Positions 25,813-35,162 of a stretch of 55,383 nucleotides of DNA are shown here, one piece after another (position 1 is the first letter of the stretch; every line of letters starts with the position of its first letter). Below the pieces are notes generated by a model. The model was not told where the DNA came from. It saw only the letters and a list, made by a program, of their open reading frames with translations, and did not search any database. The stretch is from Helicobacteraceae bacterium (GTDB lineage: Bacteria; Campylobacterota; Campylobacteria; Campylobacterales; Sulfurimonadaceae): the NCBI GenBank assembly GCA_027066325.1, contig JAMONY010000011.1, positions 1 through 55,383 of the forward strand, written 5' to 3'. The translations under genes were made by a program, and so were the position numbers.

Positions 25813-27192
25813 TTATAGTAGACTTTTAACTATAGCAGATGCAGCTTCACGCCCATCATAAGCTGCACTTACCACCAGATCAGCACCACGGTAGCAGTCA
25901 CCTCCAGCGTATATGCCAGCTGTTGTACTCTGGTGATTCTCATCTAGCACAATCTCACCCCACTCATTGGTCTCTATGCCATTTGAAGCATAAAATGGAG
26001 GCACCTCTACATCAAAACCTAGAGCAGTTATGATCACATCTGCTTCGATATTGTATTCACTAGATTTAATCTGCTCTATGCGCTCTCTGCCGCTCTCATC
26101 TTTAGAGCTAAGTCGTGTCTTGATCACTTCGATACCAGTAGCTATATTTTTGCTGTTTGTGAGAATCTGTTTTGGAGAGCTAAAGAAGCTAAACTCCACT
26201 CCCTCTTCCATGGCATTTTTATACTCTTTAGAGCTTCCAGGCATGTTGGCAGCATCTCTTCTATAAAGACATGTCACCTGTGATGCACCCTCTCTGGTAG
26301 CTGTTCTTACACAGTCCATCGCAGTATCTCCGCCACCAATCACTACTACTTTAAGACCTTTAAAGTCAAAAGCTTTATCATACTTTTTACCAAAATTCTT
26401 TTTGCCTATTGCTGTTAGATACTCCATGGCACTATAAACATTGTTGGCATCTTCACCCTTAAGTGAGGCTCTTTTAGCTTTTGTTGCACCTATGCCTATA
26501 AAGATGGCATCATGACTTCTAGTGAGGTCTTCAAATGCTACATCTCCTCCTATATTACAGTTAAGGTGTAGGTTTAGACCAGCTTCTAGTAGTAGATCTA
26601 CACGATGTTGGACTATCTTTTTGTCAAGTTTAAAGTTTGGTATGCCGTAGGTTAGTAGCCCACCAGCTCTATCTTCTCTCTCGTACATATCAACACCAAT
26701 GCCAGAGCGTAAAAGGTATGTTGCTACAGATAGACCTGCTGGACCTGAACCTATGACCGCCACCTTTTTGTCGGTTGTTACACCTGGAAAATCAGGCTTT
26801 AGACCCGCTTTAAAACCCTCTGTAGTTATAAAAGTCTCTATGGAGCCTATTGTAATAGCTCCATGACCATCATTTAGTGTGCAGTCGCCTTCACATAGTC
26901 TATCATGCGGGCAGACTCTACCCATCACTTCAGGAAATGGTGATGGCTCATTGGAGAGTTTGAAGGCAAATTCAAGATCTTTTTGTGCTATTGATTTGAG
27001 CCATTGGGGTATAAAGTTGTGAAGAGGACACTTGTTTAAGCAGAATGGATCTCCACACTGTATACATCTCTCACTCTGTGCTCTTGCGCTATGTTTGTCA
27101 AATGGCTCATAGATCTCGTTAAAATCTTTTGTTCTCTCTACAACCAATCGTTTCTTAGGATCAATTTTGCTAGTTGTTAAAAACTCTCTCAT
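25813..27192 (-). CDS. gltD: Glutamate synthase small subunit
   Basis: 459 residues. The N-terminal cysteine-rich part (CIQCGDPFCLNKCPLHNFIP ... CPHDRLCEGDC) binds 4Fe-4S clusters, followed by an FAD-binding fold (VAVIGSGPAGLSVATYLL), an NADPH-binding fold (VVVIGGGDTAMDCVRTA) and the terminal FAD contact (GIYAGGDCYRGADLVVSA). It feeds electrons from NAD(P)H to GltB for glutamate synthesis from glutamine and 2-oxoglutarate. It follows gltB by 2 bases, as in a standard gltBD operon. Confidence 0.96.
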   Translation of the reverse strand: MREFLTTSKIDPKKRLVVERTKDFNEIYEPFDKHSARAQSERCIQCGDPFCLNKCPLHNFIPQWLKSIAQKDLEFAFKLSNEPSPFPEVMGRVCPHDRLCEGDCTLNDGHGAITIGSIETFITTEGFKAGLKPDFPGVTTDKKVAVIGSGPAGLSVATYLLRSGIGVDMYEREDRAGGLLTYGIPNFKLDKKIVQHRVDLLLEAGLNLHLNCNIGGDVAFEDLTRSHDAIFIGIGATKAKRASLKGEDANNVYSAMEYLTAIGKKNFGKKYDKAFDFKGLKVVVIGGGDTAMDCVRTATREGASQVTCLYRRDAANMPGSSKEYKNAMEEGVEFSFFSSPKQILTNSKNIATGIEVIKTRLSSKDESGRERIEQIKSSEYNIEADVIITALGFDVEVPPFYASNGIETNEWGEIVLDENHQSTTAGIYAGGDCYRGADLVVSAAYDGREAASAIVKSLL

Positions 27193-27194
27193 CT

Positions 27195-30100
27195 CTAGTC
27201 TCCCTTCTCTTGGCTCAGTGGTAGTTTTGTTAGATTTTTTGGTCTAACTAGCCAGAAGTTTCTGATCTGTGTTCTAAATGAACTTAGTATCTCTTCTGCT
27301 TTATTGCTCTGTGTCTCATCGATATACTCCTTGAGTAGCCGTTTAAGATAGTGCCTAGCTTCATCACCATCATCTGTATCTATCCGCACAGCCTCAACTA
27401 ACTCACGGTTGACATTCTCTATAAAGTTGTGCTCTTCATCATAGATAAAAGCAACTCCACCAGTCATGCCAGCTCCAAAGTTAATGCCTGTGCTACCTAG
27501 TATGACAACTATGCCACCTGTCATATACTCACATGCGTTATCGCCAGTACCCTCAACTATAGCAAGCGCTCCAGAGTTACGCACTGCAAATCTCTCCCCA
27601 ACAGCAGCATTTAAGTAGAGTTTGCCACCAGTAGCGCCATATAGACATGTGTTTCCACCACCACTAAACTCTTCGCCACTATGGACGGTTTTTATGATGA
27701 TTTTACCACCATGCATACCTTTGCCTATGTAGTCATTGGCTACACCATTTAAGTAGATGTTGACACCATTGATCAAAAAAGCTCCAAGAGCTTGACCAGC
27801 TATGCCTGTTAGCTCGATATTGATAGAGCCATCTTTTAGCCCTTTATCTCCATAGTACTGCGCTATCTCTCCAGATATCAGCGCACCAAAACTACGGTTT
27901 AGATTGCAGATCTCTCTTGTGATGCGTATGCTTCCTGATGGCTTTTTAATGATAGAGCGCGCCTCATCAAGCACTCCATGCTCAAAACTATTGTTATCAA
28001 ATGGGTGGTTTGAGTCCACTTGACATGTCTCTACTCCACTCTCTTTGTGTAAAATATTGCTAAAATCAAACTTATTTGAGCGCTCATCTTTAAGCACTTT
28101 TAGTAGATCTGATCTACCAACTATCTGCTCTAAGCTCTCGTATCCAAGATCCGCCAATATCTCTCTCACATCTTCAGCTAGTAACATGAAGTAGTTTTTA
28201 AGCTGCTCTACTGTCCCTTTGTAGTGCTCATTGCGGAGTTTTTCATTTTGTGTAGCGATACCAACTGAGCATCTGTTGACATGACATATTCGTAACATTT
28301 TACAACCTATAATGGTCAATACAGAGGTGCCAAAAGCGAAACTTTCAGAGCCCATAAGTGCTGCTTTTACAACATCTATGCCACATTTAAGTCCACCATC
28401 GGCTTGTAAAGAGACTAGCTCTCTTAAGCCATTGGCTTTTAGAGCATTGTGTGCCTCACTAAGTCCAAGCTCCCAAGGATTTCCAGCAAACTTAATAGAT
28501 GTCAAAGGAGCAGCACCTGTACCTCCATCGCCACCTGAGATGATGATCTTGTCTGCATATGCTTTTGCCACACCAACAGCTATCGTTCCAACACCAGCGG
28601 TTGAGACTAGTTTCACTGCAATAGTAGCCTTTGGATTGACCTGCTTAAGATCAAATATAAGTTGTGCTAAATCCTCAATAGAGTAGATGTCATGGTGAGG
28701 TGGTGGTGATATGAGTGTAACACCAGCTACGGTATGTCTTAGTTGAGCTATAAGAGGTGTTACTTTATGTCCTGGTAATTGCCCACCCTCACCAGGCTTT
28801 GCACCTTGAGCCACTTTGATCTGGATCTCTTCAGCAGATCGCAGGTATGCAGGTGTGACACCAAATCTACCAGATGCAACCTGTTTGATCTTAGAGTTTT
28901 TGTTGGTCTTAAAACGCGCAGCATCCTCTCCACCTTCACCAGAGTTTGACTGTCCACCAAGCTCATTCATGGCTTCAGCTATGCACTCATGAGCCTCAGG
29001 GGAGATAGAGCCAAGGCTCATAGCAGCAGATGCAAATCTTTTAAGAATAGTTTTACTGCTCTCAACTCTATCTATAGGTATGCTTTTACGATCACTTTTA
29101 AACTCAAAGAAGTCACGGATAAATTTTCTATCACGACCAGCTATAAGTCCTCTTAGTTTTGCATAATCACTAGCTTTTGCTGATCGACTAAGATCATGTA
29201 TAGCATGTATGATATCTGGTCCAAAGTCATGATACTCACTACCATTGTAAAACTTATAAAAACCACCAATCTTGAGTGGAAATATGCTTCCAAAGCCACG
29301 CTTATCAAATGAGTCTTGATGTACTTTTTGGATTCGTTTGTCTATGTCGCTATATCCAAGCCCAGGTATAAGTGCATGTGAGTCACAAAAACACTCATCT
29401 ACTATCTGGCTACTTAGACCCAAGACATCAAAGAGCGATGAGTTTCTATATGAAGCAAGAGTAGATATGCCCATCTTAGACATAATCTTTAAGAGCCCTC
29501 CATTTAGCGCGCTTAGTACTGATTTGTGTGCATCACTAGTGCTTAATTGAAGATAAGATCTGCTCTCAACTAGCTGCTCTACAGTTGCAAACAGTAGTTT
29601 GGGATGTACTGCACTAGCTCCATATGCAAGCAAAGAGGCGGTACTATGAGAGTCTACAACTTCATTTGTAACAGCAACGATAGAGACGAGATGTCTAATG
29701 TTGTAGCGCAGTAGCTCTTGATTGATTCTACCTACTGCTAGTAACATAGGTATGGTTTTAAGCTCACTACTAAATCCATCATCACTTAACATTACGATGC
29801 GTATGCCATCTTTTTTAACACTCTTAATCACTTTGGTTGTAAGTGCATCAAGTGTAGCTTTTAGATCTGTTTTGTATGTAGTCTCAAATACGGCATGTTT
29901 ATAGTGCGCTTCATAACAAGGAGACTCTTCATCCCCAAAGGATTTTAACACTTTTAACTTCTCTTGAGTAAGGATTGGTGATATAGCCTTTAGTCTTGAA
30001 GCGTGTGATGGTAGCTCATCTAAGATATTGTGGATCTCACCAAAGCCTGTGTTAAGACTCATGACCACCTTTTCACGGATAGGGTCTATTGGTGGGTTGG

Positions 30101-31640
30101 TAACTTGTGCAAACTTCTGTTTAAAGAAGTCGCTAAAGCTACGCTGTTTATCACTAAAGGCTGCCAAAGGTGTATCATCACCCATTGAGCCTACTGCCTC
30201 TTTGCCCTCTTTGATCATAGGCTCAATAACTTGCTCTATGACCTCTTGAGTTATGTTATAGAAGCGTTGTTGAGCTATAAGTAGATCTTGATCTATGTTG
30301 TATTTTGCTCCATACTGATCTTCAACATGCTCTTGTAGATAGATCATGTGAGTGTTTAGCCATTTCATATATGGGTTTGAAGATTTTAAGTAGTCGTTGA
30401 TCTGAGTATCTTTTAGAACTCTTGCAAATTTTAGATCAAGCCCTATCATCTCACCAGACTGCAGTCTACCCCTCTCTTTAATCTCATCTTCTCTTAGATC
30501 AATAACTCCATATTCGCTAGTGATAAGCAGAGTGTTGTCATGGGTTATGACATATTTGGATGGTCTAAGTCCATTTCTATCAAGAACACACCCTATGTAT
30601 CTGCCATCTGTTAAAGAGAATGCAGCAGGTCCATCCCAAGCCTCAAAAACAGTAGAGTGATACTCGTAAAATGCTCTTAAATCTGGATCCATGTGTGGAG
30701 CATTTTGCCATGGAGCTGGTATAACCGCTCTTGCTGCTTTAAAAAAGTCCATGCCGTTTACTATGAGAAACTCAAAAAAGTTATCAGCACTTGCGCTATC
30801 GGACATATCTTGTTGAAGTATAGGTAGTAGCCTATCTAGCTCTTTGCGGCTAAAGACTTCACTTTTAATAGACTCTGATTTTACTTTAACATTAAATCTA
30901 TTTGCCTCAACAGAGTTGATCTCACCGTTGTGGGCTATAGAGCGGAACGGTTGTGCTAGCTTCCACTTTGGCAGGGTATTTGTTGAGAAGCGTTGGTGAA
31001 ATAGTGAAAAAGAGATCTTAAATTGCTCATCTTGAAAGTCTAAAAAGAACTCTTTGATATGCGTTGGCATAACCAGACCCTTATAGGAGATCATGCGTGA
31101 TGACATAGATGGTATATAGAAGTCATCATCATCAAAAAGAGCATGTTCAATCTCTTTACGACTCAGATAGAGCAGAGCATCAAATCTCTGTGTTGAGATG
31201 ATAGAGTTTGGAACTACAAACATATGGTAGATATGAGGAAGTGACTCTAGCGCCTGTTCGCCTAAAGCTTCTGTATCTATGGGAACTTCGCGCTTGAGCA
31301 CAACTTTTAGATCATTGGCAGCGCAGATATCACAAAATGTATCTAGTCTATTTTTTCTTTTTGTAAATAGTGTAGCTACTGCAAATAGATCTGGTAGCTC
31401 AACTCCACCCTTTATGGCTACGCTTCTCATAAATTCGCGTGGCATTGAGAGAAGAAGCCCACTACCATCTCCACTTTTGCCATCAGCAGCGATAGCTCCT
31501 CTATGCATCATGCGCTCTAGTGCGGTTATTGCACGCGTTAGTGTCTGGTATGATGGGGTGTTGTCTATATTGGCTATAAGACCAAAGCCACAGTTATCTC
31601 TTGATGAGCGTAAAAGATCAGAATATGTCAAATTTTGCAC
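27195..31640 (-). CDS. gltB: Glutamate synthase large subunit
   Basis: 1481 residues, full length and unbroken. The N-terminal class II glutamine amidotransferase domain has its likely nucleophile at Cys17 (RDNCGFGLIANI), which implies removal of a short propeptide. The central and FMN-binding domains include GEGGEDAARF, PGEGGQLPGHKV and ISGGDGGTGAAPLTS, with the 3Fe-4S motif CHVNRCSVGIATQ. The C-terminal beta-helix (GEFSGGGNTCLYGATGGKLY, GFGAGMTGG-like repeats) is typical. It assimilates ammonium nitrogen with GltD. Divergent from recO across a 140-bp region with a perfect palindrome. Confidence 0.97.
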   Translation of the reverse strand: MQNLTYSDLLRSSRDNCGFGLIANIDNTPSYQTLTRAITALERMMHRGAIAADGKSGDGSGLLLSMPREFMRSVAIKGGVELPDLFAVATLFTKRKNRLDTFCDICAANDLKVVLKREVPIDTEALGEQALESLPHIYHMFVVPNSIISTQRFDALLYLSRKEIEHALFDDDDFYIPSMSSRMISYKGLVMPTHIKEFFLDFQDEQFKISFSLFHQRFSTNTLPKWKLAQPFRSIAHNGEINSVEANRFNVKVKSESIKSEVFSRKELDRLLPILQQDMSDSASADNFFEFLIVNGMDFFKAARAVIPAPWQNAPHMDPDLRAFYEYHSTVFEAWDGPAAFSLTDGRYIGCVLDRNGLRPSKYVITHDNTLLITSEYGVIDLREDEIKERGRLQSGEMIGLDLKFARVLKDTQINDYLKSSNPYMKWLNTHMIYLQEHVEDQYGAKYNIDQDLLIAQQRFYNITQEVIEQVIEPMIKEGKEAVGSMGDDTPLAAFSDKQRSFSDFFKQKFAQVTNPPIDPIREKVVMSLNTGFGEIHNILDELPSHASRLKAISPILTQEKLKVLKSFGDEESPCYEAHYKHAVFETTYKTDLKATLDALTTKVIKSVKKDGIRIVMLSDDGFSSELKTIPMLLAVGRINQELLRYNIRHLVSIVAVTNEVVDSHSTASLLAYGASAVHPKLLFATVEQLVESRSYLQLSTSDAHKSVLSALNGGLLKIMSKMGISTLASYRNSSLFDVLGLSSQIVDECFCDSHALIPGLGYSDIDKRIQKVHQDSFDKRGFGSIFPLKIGGFYKFYNGSEYHDFGPDIIHAIHDLSRSAKASDYAKLRGLIAGRDRKFIRDFFEFKSDRKSIPIDRVESSKTILKRFASAAMSLGSISPEAHECIAEAMNELGGQSNSGEGGEDAARFKTNKNSKIKQVASGRFGVTPAYLRSAEEIQIKVAQGAKPGEGGQLPGHKVTPLIAQLRHTVAGVTLISPPPHHDIYSIEDLAQLIFDLKQVNPKATIAVKLVSTAGVGTIAVGVAKAYADKIIISGGDGGTGAAPLTSIKFAGNPWELGLSEAHNALKANGLRELVSLQADGGLKCGIDVVKAALMGSESFAFGTSVLTIIGCKMLRICHVNRCSVGIATQNEKLRNEHYKGTVEQLKNYFMLLAEDVREILADLGYESLEQIVGRSDLLKVLKDERSNKFDFSNILHKESGVETCQVDSNHPFDNNSFEHGVLDEARSIIKKPSGSIRITREICNLNRSFGALISGEIAQYYGDKGLKDGSINIELTGIAGQALGAFLINGVNIYLNGVANDYIGKGMHGGKIIIKTVHSGEEFSGGGNTCLYGATGGKLYLNAAVGERFAVRNSGALAIVEGTGDNACEYMTGGIVVILGSTGINFGAGMTGGVAFIYDEEHNFIENVNRELVEAVRIDTDDGDEARHYLKRLLKEYIDETQSNKAEEILSSFRTQIRNFWLVRPKNLTKLPLSQEKGD

Positions 31641-31692
31641 CTTTTAGTTAGTTTTAAGCAATTTTTCCGTATTTAGAAAATCACAAAGTTCT

Positions 31693-31708
31693 TTTAGTAT
31701 ATACTAAA
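31693..31708. promoter_or_regulatory. Perfect 16-bp palindrome between gltB and recO
   Basis: TTTAGTATATACTAAA lies 53 bases upstream of the gltB start and 73 before recO. In a divergent promoter region a perfect palindrome of this size suggests a dimeric repressor site, most likely for gltBD. The regulator is unknown. Confidence 0.45.
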
Positions 31709-31780
31709 GTTGATTAAGCTTTTATGAAAGTTATGTTATCTTTACATAAAATAAATATTAGTGAGTAGAAAAGAAGCAGT

Positions 31781-32398
31781 ATGCAGGGGTATATAGTACG
31801 AATTGTGCGCGTTAAAGATGAAGATCTTATAGTCAATATTTTGACCAAAAATGCTCTAAAAACAACTTATAGGTTCTATGGAGCACGACATAGTAGTGTC
31901 AACTTGGGTTATAAGATAGATTTTGAGATAGAGCAGGGTGTTAAGAGTAGTATAGGTAGGTTGTATGATCTGTTGCATCTAGGTTTTACTTGGATTCATG
32001 ATAGCTATAGACTCCGCATATGGCATCAGTTTATATCGCTTTTTTATCCGCATTTGAGTGATATTGAACAGCTTGATGAGTTCTATTTTGAACTACTTGA
32101 GGAGGCTAGCTTAAAGTGGGATTTACAGAATCCAAAAAGAGTAGCCATAGAGTCTTATGTGAAACTTTTGGAGTATGAAGGTAGGCTACATAAAGAGCAG
32201 ATCTGCTTTTTTTGCAATCTTCCAATAGTTGGCAGTGTAACGGTTATACGCTCATTTATACCAGCACATACACACTGCACACCAAAAAAATGTATCGCCA
32301 TAGAGGCTCTAGATGAGCTATATAGTCGCCAAAGTACCTTTTTTTTAAACGATAGTGAAGTAGATGAGTTATATAGCGTAATGTTAGAGGGGCTATAG
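31781..32398 (+). CDS. recO: Recombination protein RecO, campylobacterial type
   Basis: 205 residues. The start (MQGYIVRIVRVKDEDLIVNILTK) and the fold layout fit an N-terminal OB-fold followed by a helical region and a zinc-binding site ICFFCNLP ... AHTHC. RecO loads RecA onto SSB-coated DNA with RecR. The campylobacterial form is short and divergent from the Escherichia protein, so the call rests on overall pattern and my memory of that family. No partner gene is adjacent; the thioesterase follows 66 bases later. Confidence 0.65.
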   Translation: MQGYIVRIVRVKDEDLIVNILTKNALKTTYRFYGARHSSVNLGYKIDFEIEQGVKSSIGRLYDLLHLGFTWIHDSYRLRIWHQFISLFYPHLSDIEQLDEFYFELLEEASLKWDLQNPKRVAIESYVKLLEYEGRLHKEQICFFCNLPIVGSVTVIRSFIPAHTHCTPKKCIAIEALDELYSRQSTFFLNDSEVDELYSVMLEGL

Positions 32399-32464
32399 AC
32401 TGTTTTATTTAGAAATAGACCCACTAGTTTCATAATGCAACAATCAACAATAGAGGTGAAGAGT

Positions 32465-32842
32465 ATGAAGATACGAGTATATTATGAAGATACTGATGCG
32501 GGCGGAGTGGTTTATCACTCAAATTATCTCAATTTTTGTGAGCGTGCACGCAGTGAGATCTTTTTTAAAGAGCAGTTGCTACCTGAGTTTGGTGGCGGAT
32601 TTTTTGTTGTTAAAAGTTTAAGTGCAGATTTTAAAGCACCTGCTAAGCTAGGTGATGAGTTGGTGGTTAAAAGTGAATTGGAGCGAATTAAAAGAGCATC
32701 TTTCTCTATGAGACACTCTATCTATCGTGGTGATGAGGTACTGTTTACTATGAGCGTTAAACTTGGATATATAAAGGCAGATGGTTCTATTGGTATCTTA
32801 AGTGAGTCAGAGCGGCAGCTCTTGGCAGAACTGTTTCAGTAG
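32465..32842 (+). CDS. YbgC/FadM-type acyl-CoA thioesterase
   Basis: 125 residues from the Met at 32465 (MKIRVYYEDTDAGG), preferred over the track start at 32435 because GAGGTGAAG lies before it. The hotdog-fold signature VYYEDTDAGGVVYHSNYLNFCERAR contains the catalytic Asp region of YbgC. These enzymes hydrolyse acyl-CoA or acyl-ACP; in many bacteria they belong to the Tol-Pal cluster, but no tol genes are here. Its end overlaps the convergent periplasmic protein gene by 7 bases. Confidence 0.85.
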   Translation: MKIRVYYEDTDAGGVVYHSNYLNFCERARSEIFFKEQLLPEFGGGFFVVKSLSADFKAPAKLGDELVVKSELERIKRASFSMRHSIYRGDEVLFTMSVKLGYIKADGSIGILSESERQLLAELFQ

Positions 32843-34068
32843 GCCTGCTCAAAGCTTGAGGAGAGTACTTTTAGTAGAGTAGGCTGATACTGTACCTGCT
32901 GATTTGAGATTGGTATGTTGTATTCGCGTGGCTTTGCTGATAGAAGTGAGTAGAAGTAGTCTGTCCCCACAACTGTAGCGTAGTTGATACGGTCATACAT
33001 GGTTTCAGAATCTAACAGCAAGAGCCTCTGAGCCAATTTTTCTGGCTGGTAGCTTAAAGATGAGGCTATAAGCATCTCTCGTCGATCTCTAGGTTGTGTC
33101 ATCTCAAATATCATGGGACTATAGTTGATCTGAGTTGAGAGTATGTTGGTAGCGTTACGCTCATAGAGTGTTAGTTGTGACATGATCATAGAGCTTTTTA
33201 TCAGTGGTGTATGTAAGATAAAGCTCCCCTCAACTATCTTTTTATTGTCTTTTAAGAATAGCTTTAGATTGCTTCTGTCTTGATCTATTTTGTAGCTATA
33301 TATCTTCCGTGCTTTGTCTGCAGCTTCAAATGGATTCTCTTGCTCTAGCCTCTGTATGTAGCTCTGTTTTGTCTGCTCCATAAGGCGCTTGCCAAACTCT
33401 GAATTATCATAAAAGATTACAAGTGGACTCTGGACATGTTCAACTAGAAGAGCGATCTGGTCTTGGTAGTTTATGCCACCAAAATAGAGTAGAGGTGAGC
33501 TCTGGTTTATGTCATCTTTGTGTATGGTTGGAAAAAATATCCTCAAAGAGCTATTTTGTTGTACTACACTATTTGCTCCCTCTAGCGTCATAGGTGCTAT
33601 CACATACCCGATACCAAGACTCTCTATCTGCTCAAGAGCAGTACCAACACTCTCTAAACTCTCATCATCAATTGTAAAAATACGCAGATTAAAATCACTA
33701 TTGCGACTTAGAAGATACGCTTTTGTACTATTGACAGTGCTGTAGGCATATCGACCTATCTTCTTTTTTGGAATAAGCATCGCTAGCTCTATTTGCATAC
33801 CTACTCTTAGTGGCTGGTCAATATTTAACATCAGTGAATAGATAGCTCTTTGTTCATTAAGAGCCATATCTGGAAGCTGTTTTGGCGATAGAGCTAAAAA
33901 TGAGAAAGGTTGCTCTTGAGCTGCTAGATCTTCTAAGCACCAATCATCACACAGATCTTCACTAAGGTTTAAGATGTAGCTCTTGGGGAGCGGGATTGGT
34001 GATGGTGTAGAGCTTTTTGCCAAGATCGGCATGCTACAACATAGCAGTAGAAGTAGTAATCTTATCAT
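32836..34068 (-). CDS. Exported periplasmic-binding-fold protein, function unknown
   Basis: 410 residues with a signal peptide (IRLLLLLLCCSMPILAKS). After about residue 100 it looks like a type I periplasmic-binding (LpoA/receptor-ligand) fold: YAYSTVNSTKAYLLSRNSDF, IGYVIAPMTLEGANSVVQQ, LRIFFPTIHKDDINQSSPLLYFGGINYQDQI and PLVIFYDNSEFGKRLMEQ. No transporter genes are nearby, so a structural or regulatory role in the periplasm, for example in envelope assembly, is as likely as transport. The start overlaps the uracil-DNA glycosylase stop by 4 bases. I cannot name a family with confidence. Confidence 0.6.
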   Translation of the reverse strand: MIRLLLLLLCCSMPILAKSSTPSPIPLPKSYILNLSEDLCDDWCLEDLAAQEQPFSFLALSPKQLPDMALNEQRAIYSLMLNIDQPLRVGMQIELAMLIPKKKIGRYAYSTVNSTKAYLLSRNSDFNLRIFTIDDESLESVGTALEQIESLGIGYVIAPMTLEGANSVVQQNSSLRIFFPTIHKDDINQSSPLLYFGGINYQDQIALLVEHVQSPLVIFYDNSEFGKRLMEQTKQSYIQRLEQENPFEAADKARKIYSYKIDQDRSNLKLFLKDNKKIVEGSFILHTPLIKSSMIMSQLTLYERNATNILSTQINYSPMIFEMTQPRDRREMLIASSLSYQPEKLAQRLLLLDSETMYDRINYATVVGTDYFYSLLSAKPREYNIPISNQQVQYQPTLLKVLSSSFEQAY

Positions 34069-34724
34069 AACTGAGCCTTAATGTTTTTTAGATCTTCAAA
34101 AGCTTTTGGTCTGAGTGATCTGTTTTGTAGGAGGTGTTGTGGGTGATATATGGTAAAAAGTGTACGCTTACCAAAAGAGATGGCTTTTGCGCGTACCTCT
34201 TCAAAATCTGAATCATCGCCAGAGATCTGATAGTACGCTTCACTACCAATAGCTATGATAATATCTGGATCAATCAGTTCTATCTGTTTAAGATAGTAGG
34301 CTTTGCAGCTACCGTACTCTGAGTCTGATGGTGAGTGATTTTGCGCACTTTGGCACTTAAGTAGATGTGTGATATAGATCTCATCTACCCTAAGGTCTAG
34401 CACTTTTTCTATCATATTTTCAAGCATCTTACCACTTTGAGCTACAAAATACTCACCCTTCTCATCAGATGCTATGGAGACTGTAGAGTCTATGAACATC
34501 ACTCTAGCAGAAGCAGAGCCACTACCAACTAGAGGCTGTTTGCGAGACTTACTAAGATCACATAGGTGACAGTTGAGTATGGTGCTGTGTAGCTCATCTA
34601 GTGAGTCTGGTAGTTGTGCTGAGTCGTTGCGCTGATTGATAATGATTGGGTCACAGTAGTTGTAGCCCAGCGCTTTAAGCCGATATAGATTTTGCAAAAG
34701 AGCAAGGTTCTGATATGATTTCAT
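34065..34724 (-). CDS. Uracil-DNA glycosylase, family 4 (Fe-S)
   Basis: 219 residues. The cluster-binding cysteines are in CHLC and in LKCQ and SCKAYY further on. The catalytic region QPLVGSGSASARVMFIDS, YITHLLKCQ (motif with Asn/His variations) and the C-terminal YHPQHLLQNRS, matching the HP-x-x-L-L loop that inserts into DNA, fit family 4 UDG. It removes uracil from deaminated DNA. It is an unusual partner for the overlapping exported protein downstream. Confidence 0.85.
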   Translation of the reverse strand: MKSYQNLALLQNLYRLKALGYNYCDPIIINQRNDSAQLPDSLDELHSTILNCHLCDLSKSRKQPLVGSGSASARVMFIDSTVSIASDEKGEYFVAQSGKMLENMIEKVLDLRVDEIYITHLLKCQSAQNHSPSDSEYGSCKAYYLKQIELIDPDIIIAIGSEAYYQISGDDSDFEEVRAKAISFGKRTLFTIYHPQHLLQNRSLRPKAFEDLKNIKAQL

Positions 34725-34823
34725 GGACTCTAAGTATAGTAAAAGTTTCGTTAAAAACCCCTTTATTTAGAGCTGTTTTAACTAAAAAGTGCTATACTTA
34801 TACATTGATTATAAAGGATTGGC

Positions 34824-35126
34824 ATGAAAAAATTTGTACTTATTGGACTCTCTTTGGTAGTGAGTTCACTCTATGCGGCAGATGGAGCAGCCATATTTGA
34901 AAAGACCTGCTCTGTCTGTCATGGAAGTGCGGCTGAGAAGAGCTCACTAGGAGTTAGCAAAGTGATAGCTGGTCAGAGTGCTAAGACTACACTAGAGAAG
35001 CTAGAGGCGTACAAAAGTGGTGGCTTAAATCAGTATGGTTTTGGAAACATGATGCGAAATCGTGCTACAAAGCTTGATAAAGATGAGATGATGGCAGTTG
35101 CAAAGTTTATAGAGGGTTTGAAGTAG
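34824..35126 (+). CDS. Small monohaem cytochrome c (c553-like)
   Basis: 100 residues with a cleavable signal peptide (FVLIGLSLVVSSLYA), haem motif CSVCHGSAAEK and an axial Met in FGNMMRNRA. It is a soluble periplasmic electron carrier, a plausible donor to NorC or the di-haem peroxidase of this window, though that is inference. Preceded by AAAGGAT and followed by a good hairpin terminator, so it is likely a single-gene unit. Confidence 0.9.
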   Translation: MKKFVLIGLSLVVSSLYAADGAAIFEKTCSVCHGSAAEKSSLGVSKVIAGQSAKTTLEKLEAYKSGGLNQYGFGNMMRNRATKLDKDEMMAVAKFIEGLK

Positions 35127-35130
35127 GACT

Positions 35131-35156
35131 GTAAGCCAAGAGATGGCTTACGGTTT
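35131..35156 (+). terminator. Terminator after the cytochrome c gene
   Basis: GTAAGCC (35131-35137) and GGCTTAC (35145-35151) form a 7-bp stem with a 7-nt loop, followed by GGTTTT, 4 bases after the cytochrome stop codon. Confidence 0.6.
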
Positions 35157-35162
35157 TGGTGT

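Noticed and set aside
28312-28686. Long antisense ORF inside gltB (124 residues), and similar antisense ORFs elsewhere
   Set aside because: They run opposite well-supported genes, have no ribosome sites and no recognisable domains; they reflect codon bias of the sense genes.
27195-31640. Possible frameshift or split in the very long gltB
   Set aside because: All expected domains are present in one uninterrupted frame of normal length.
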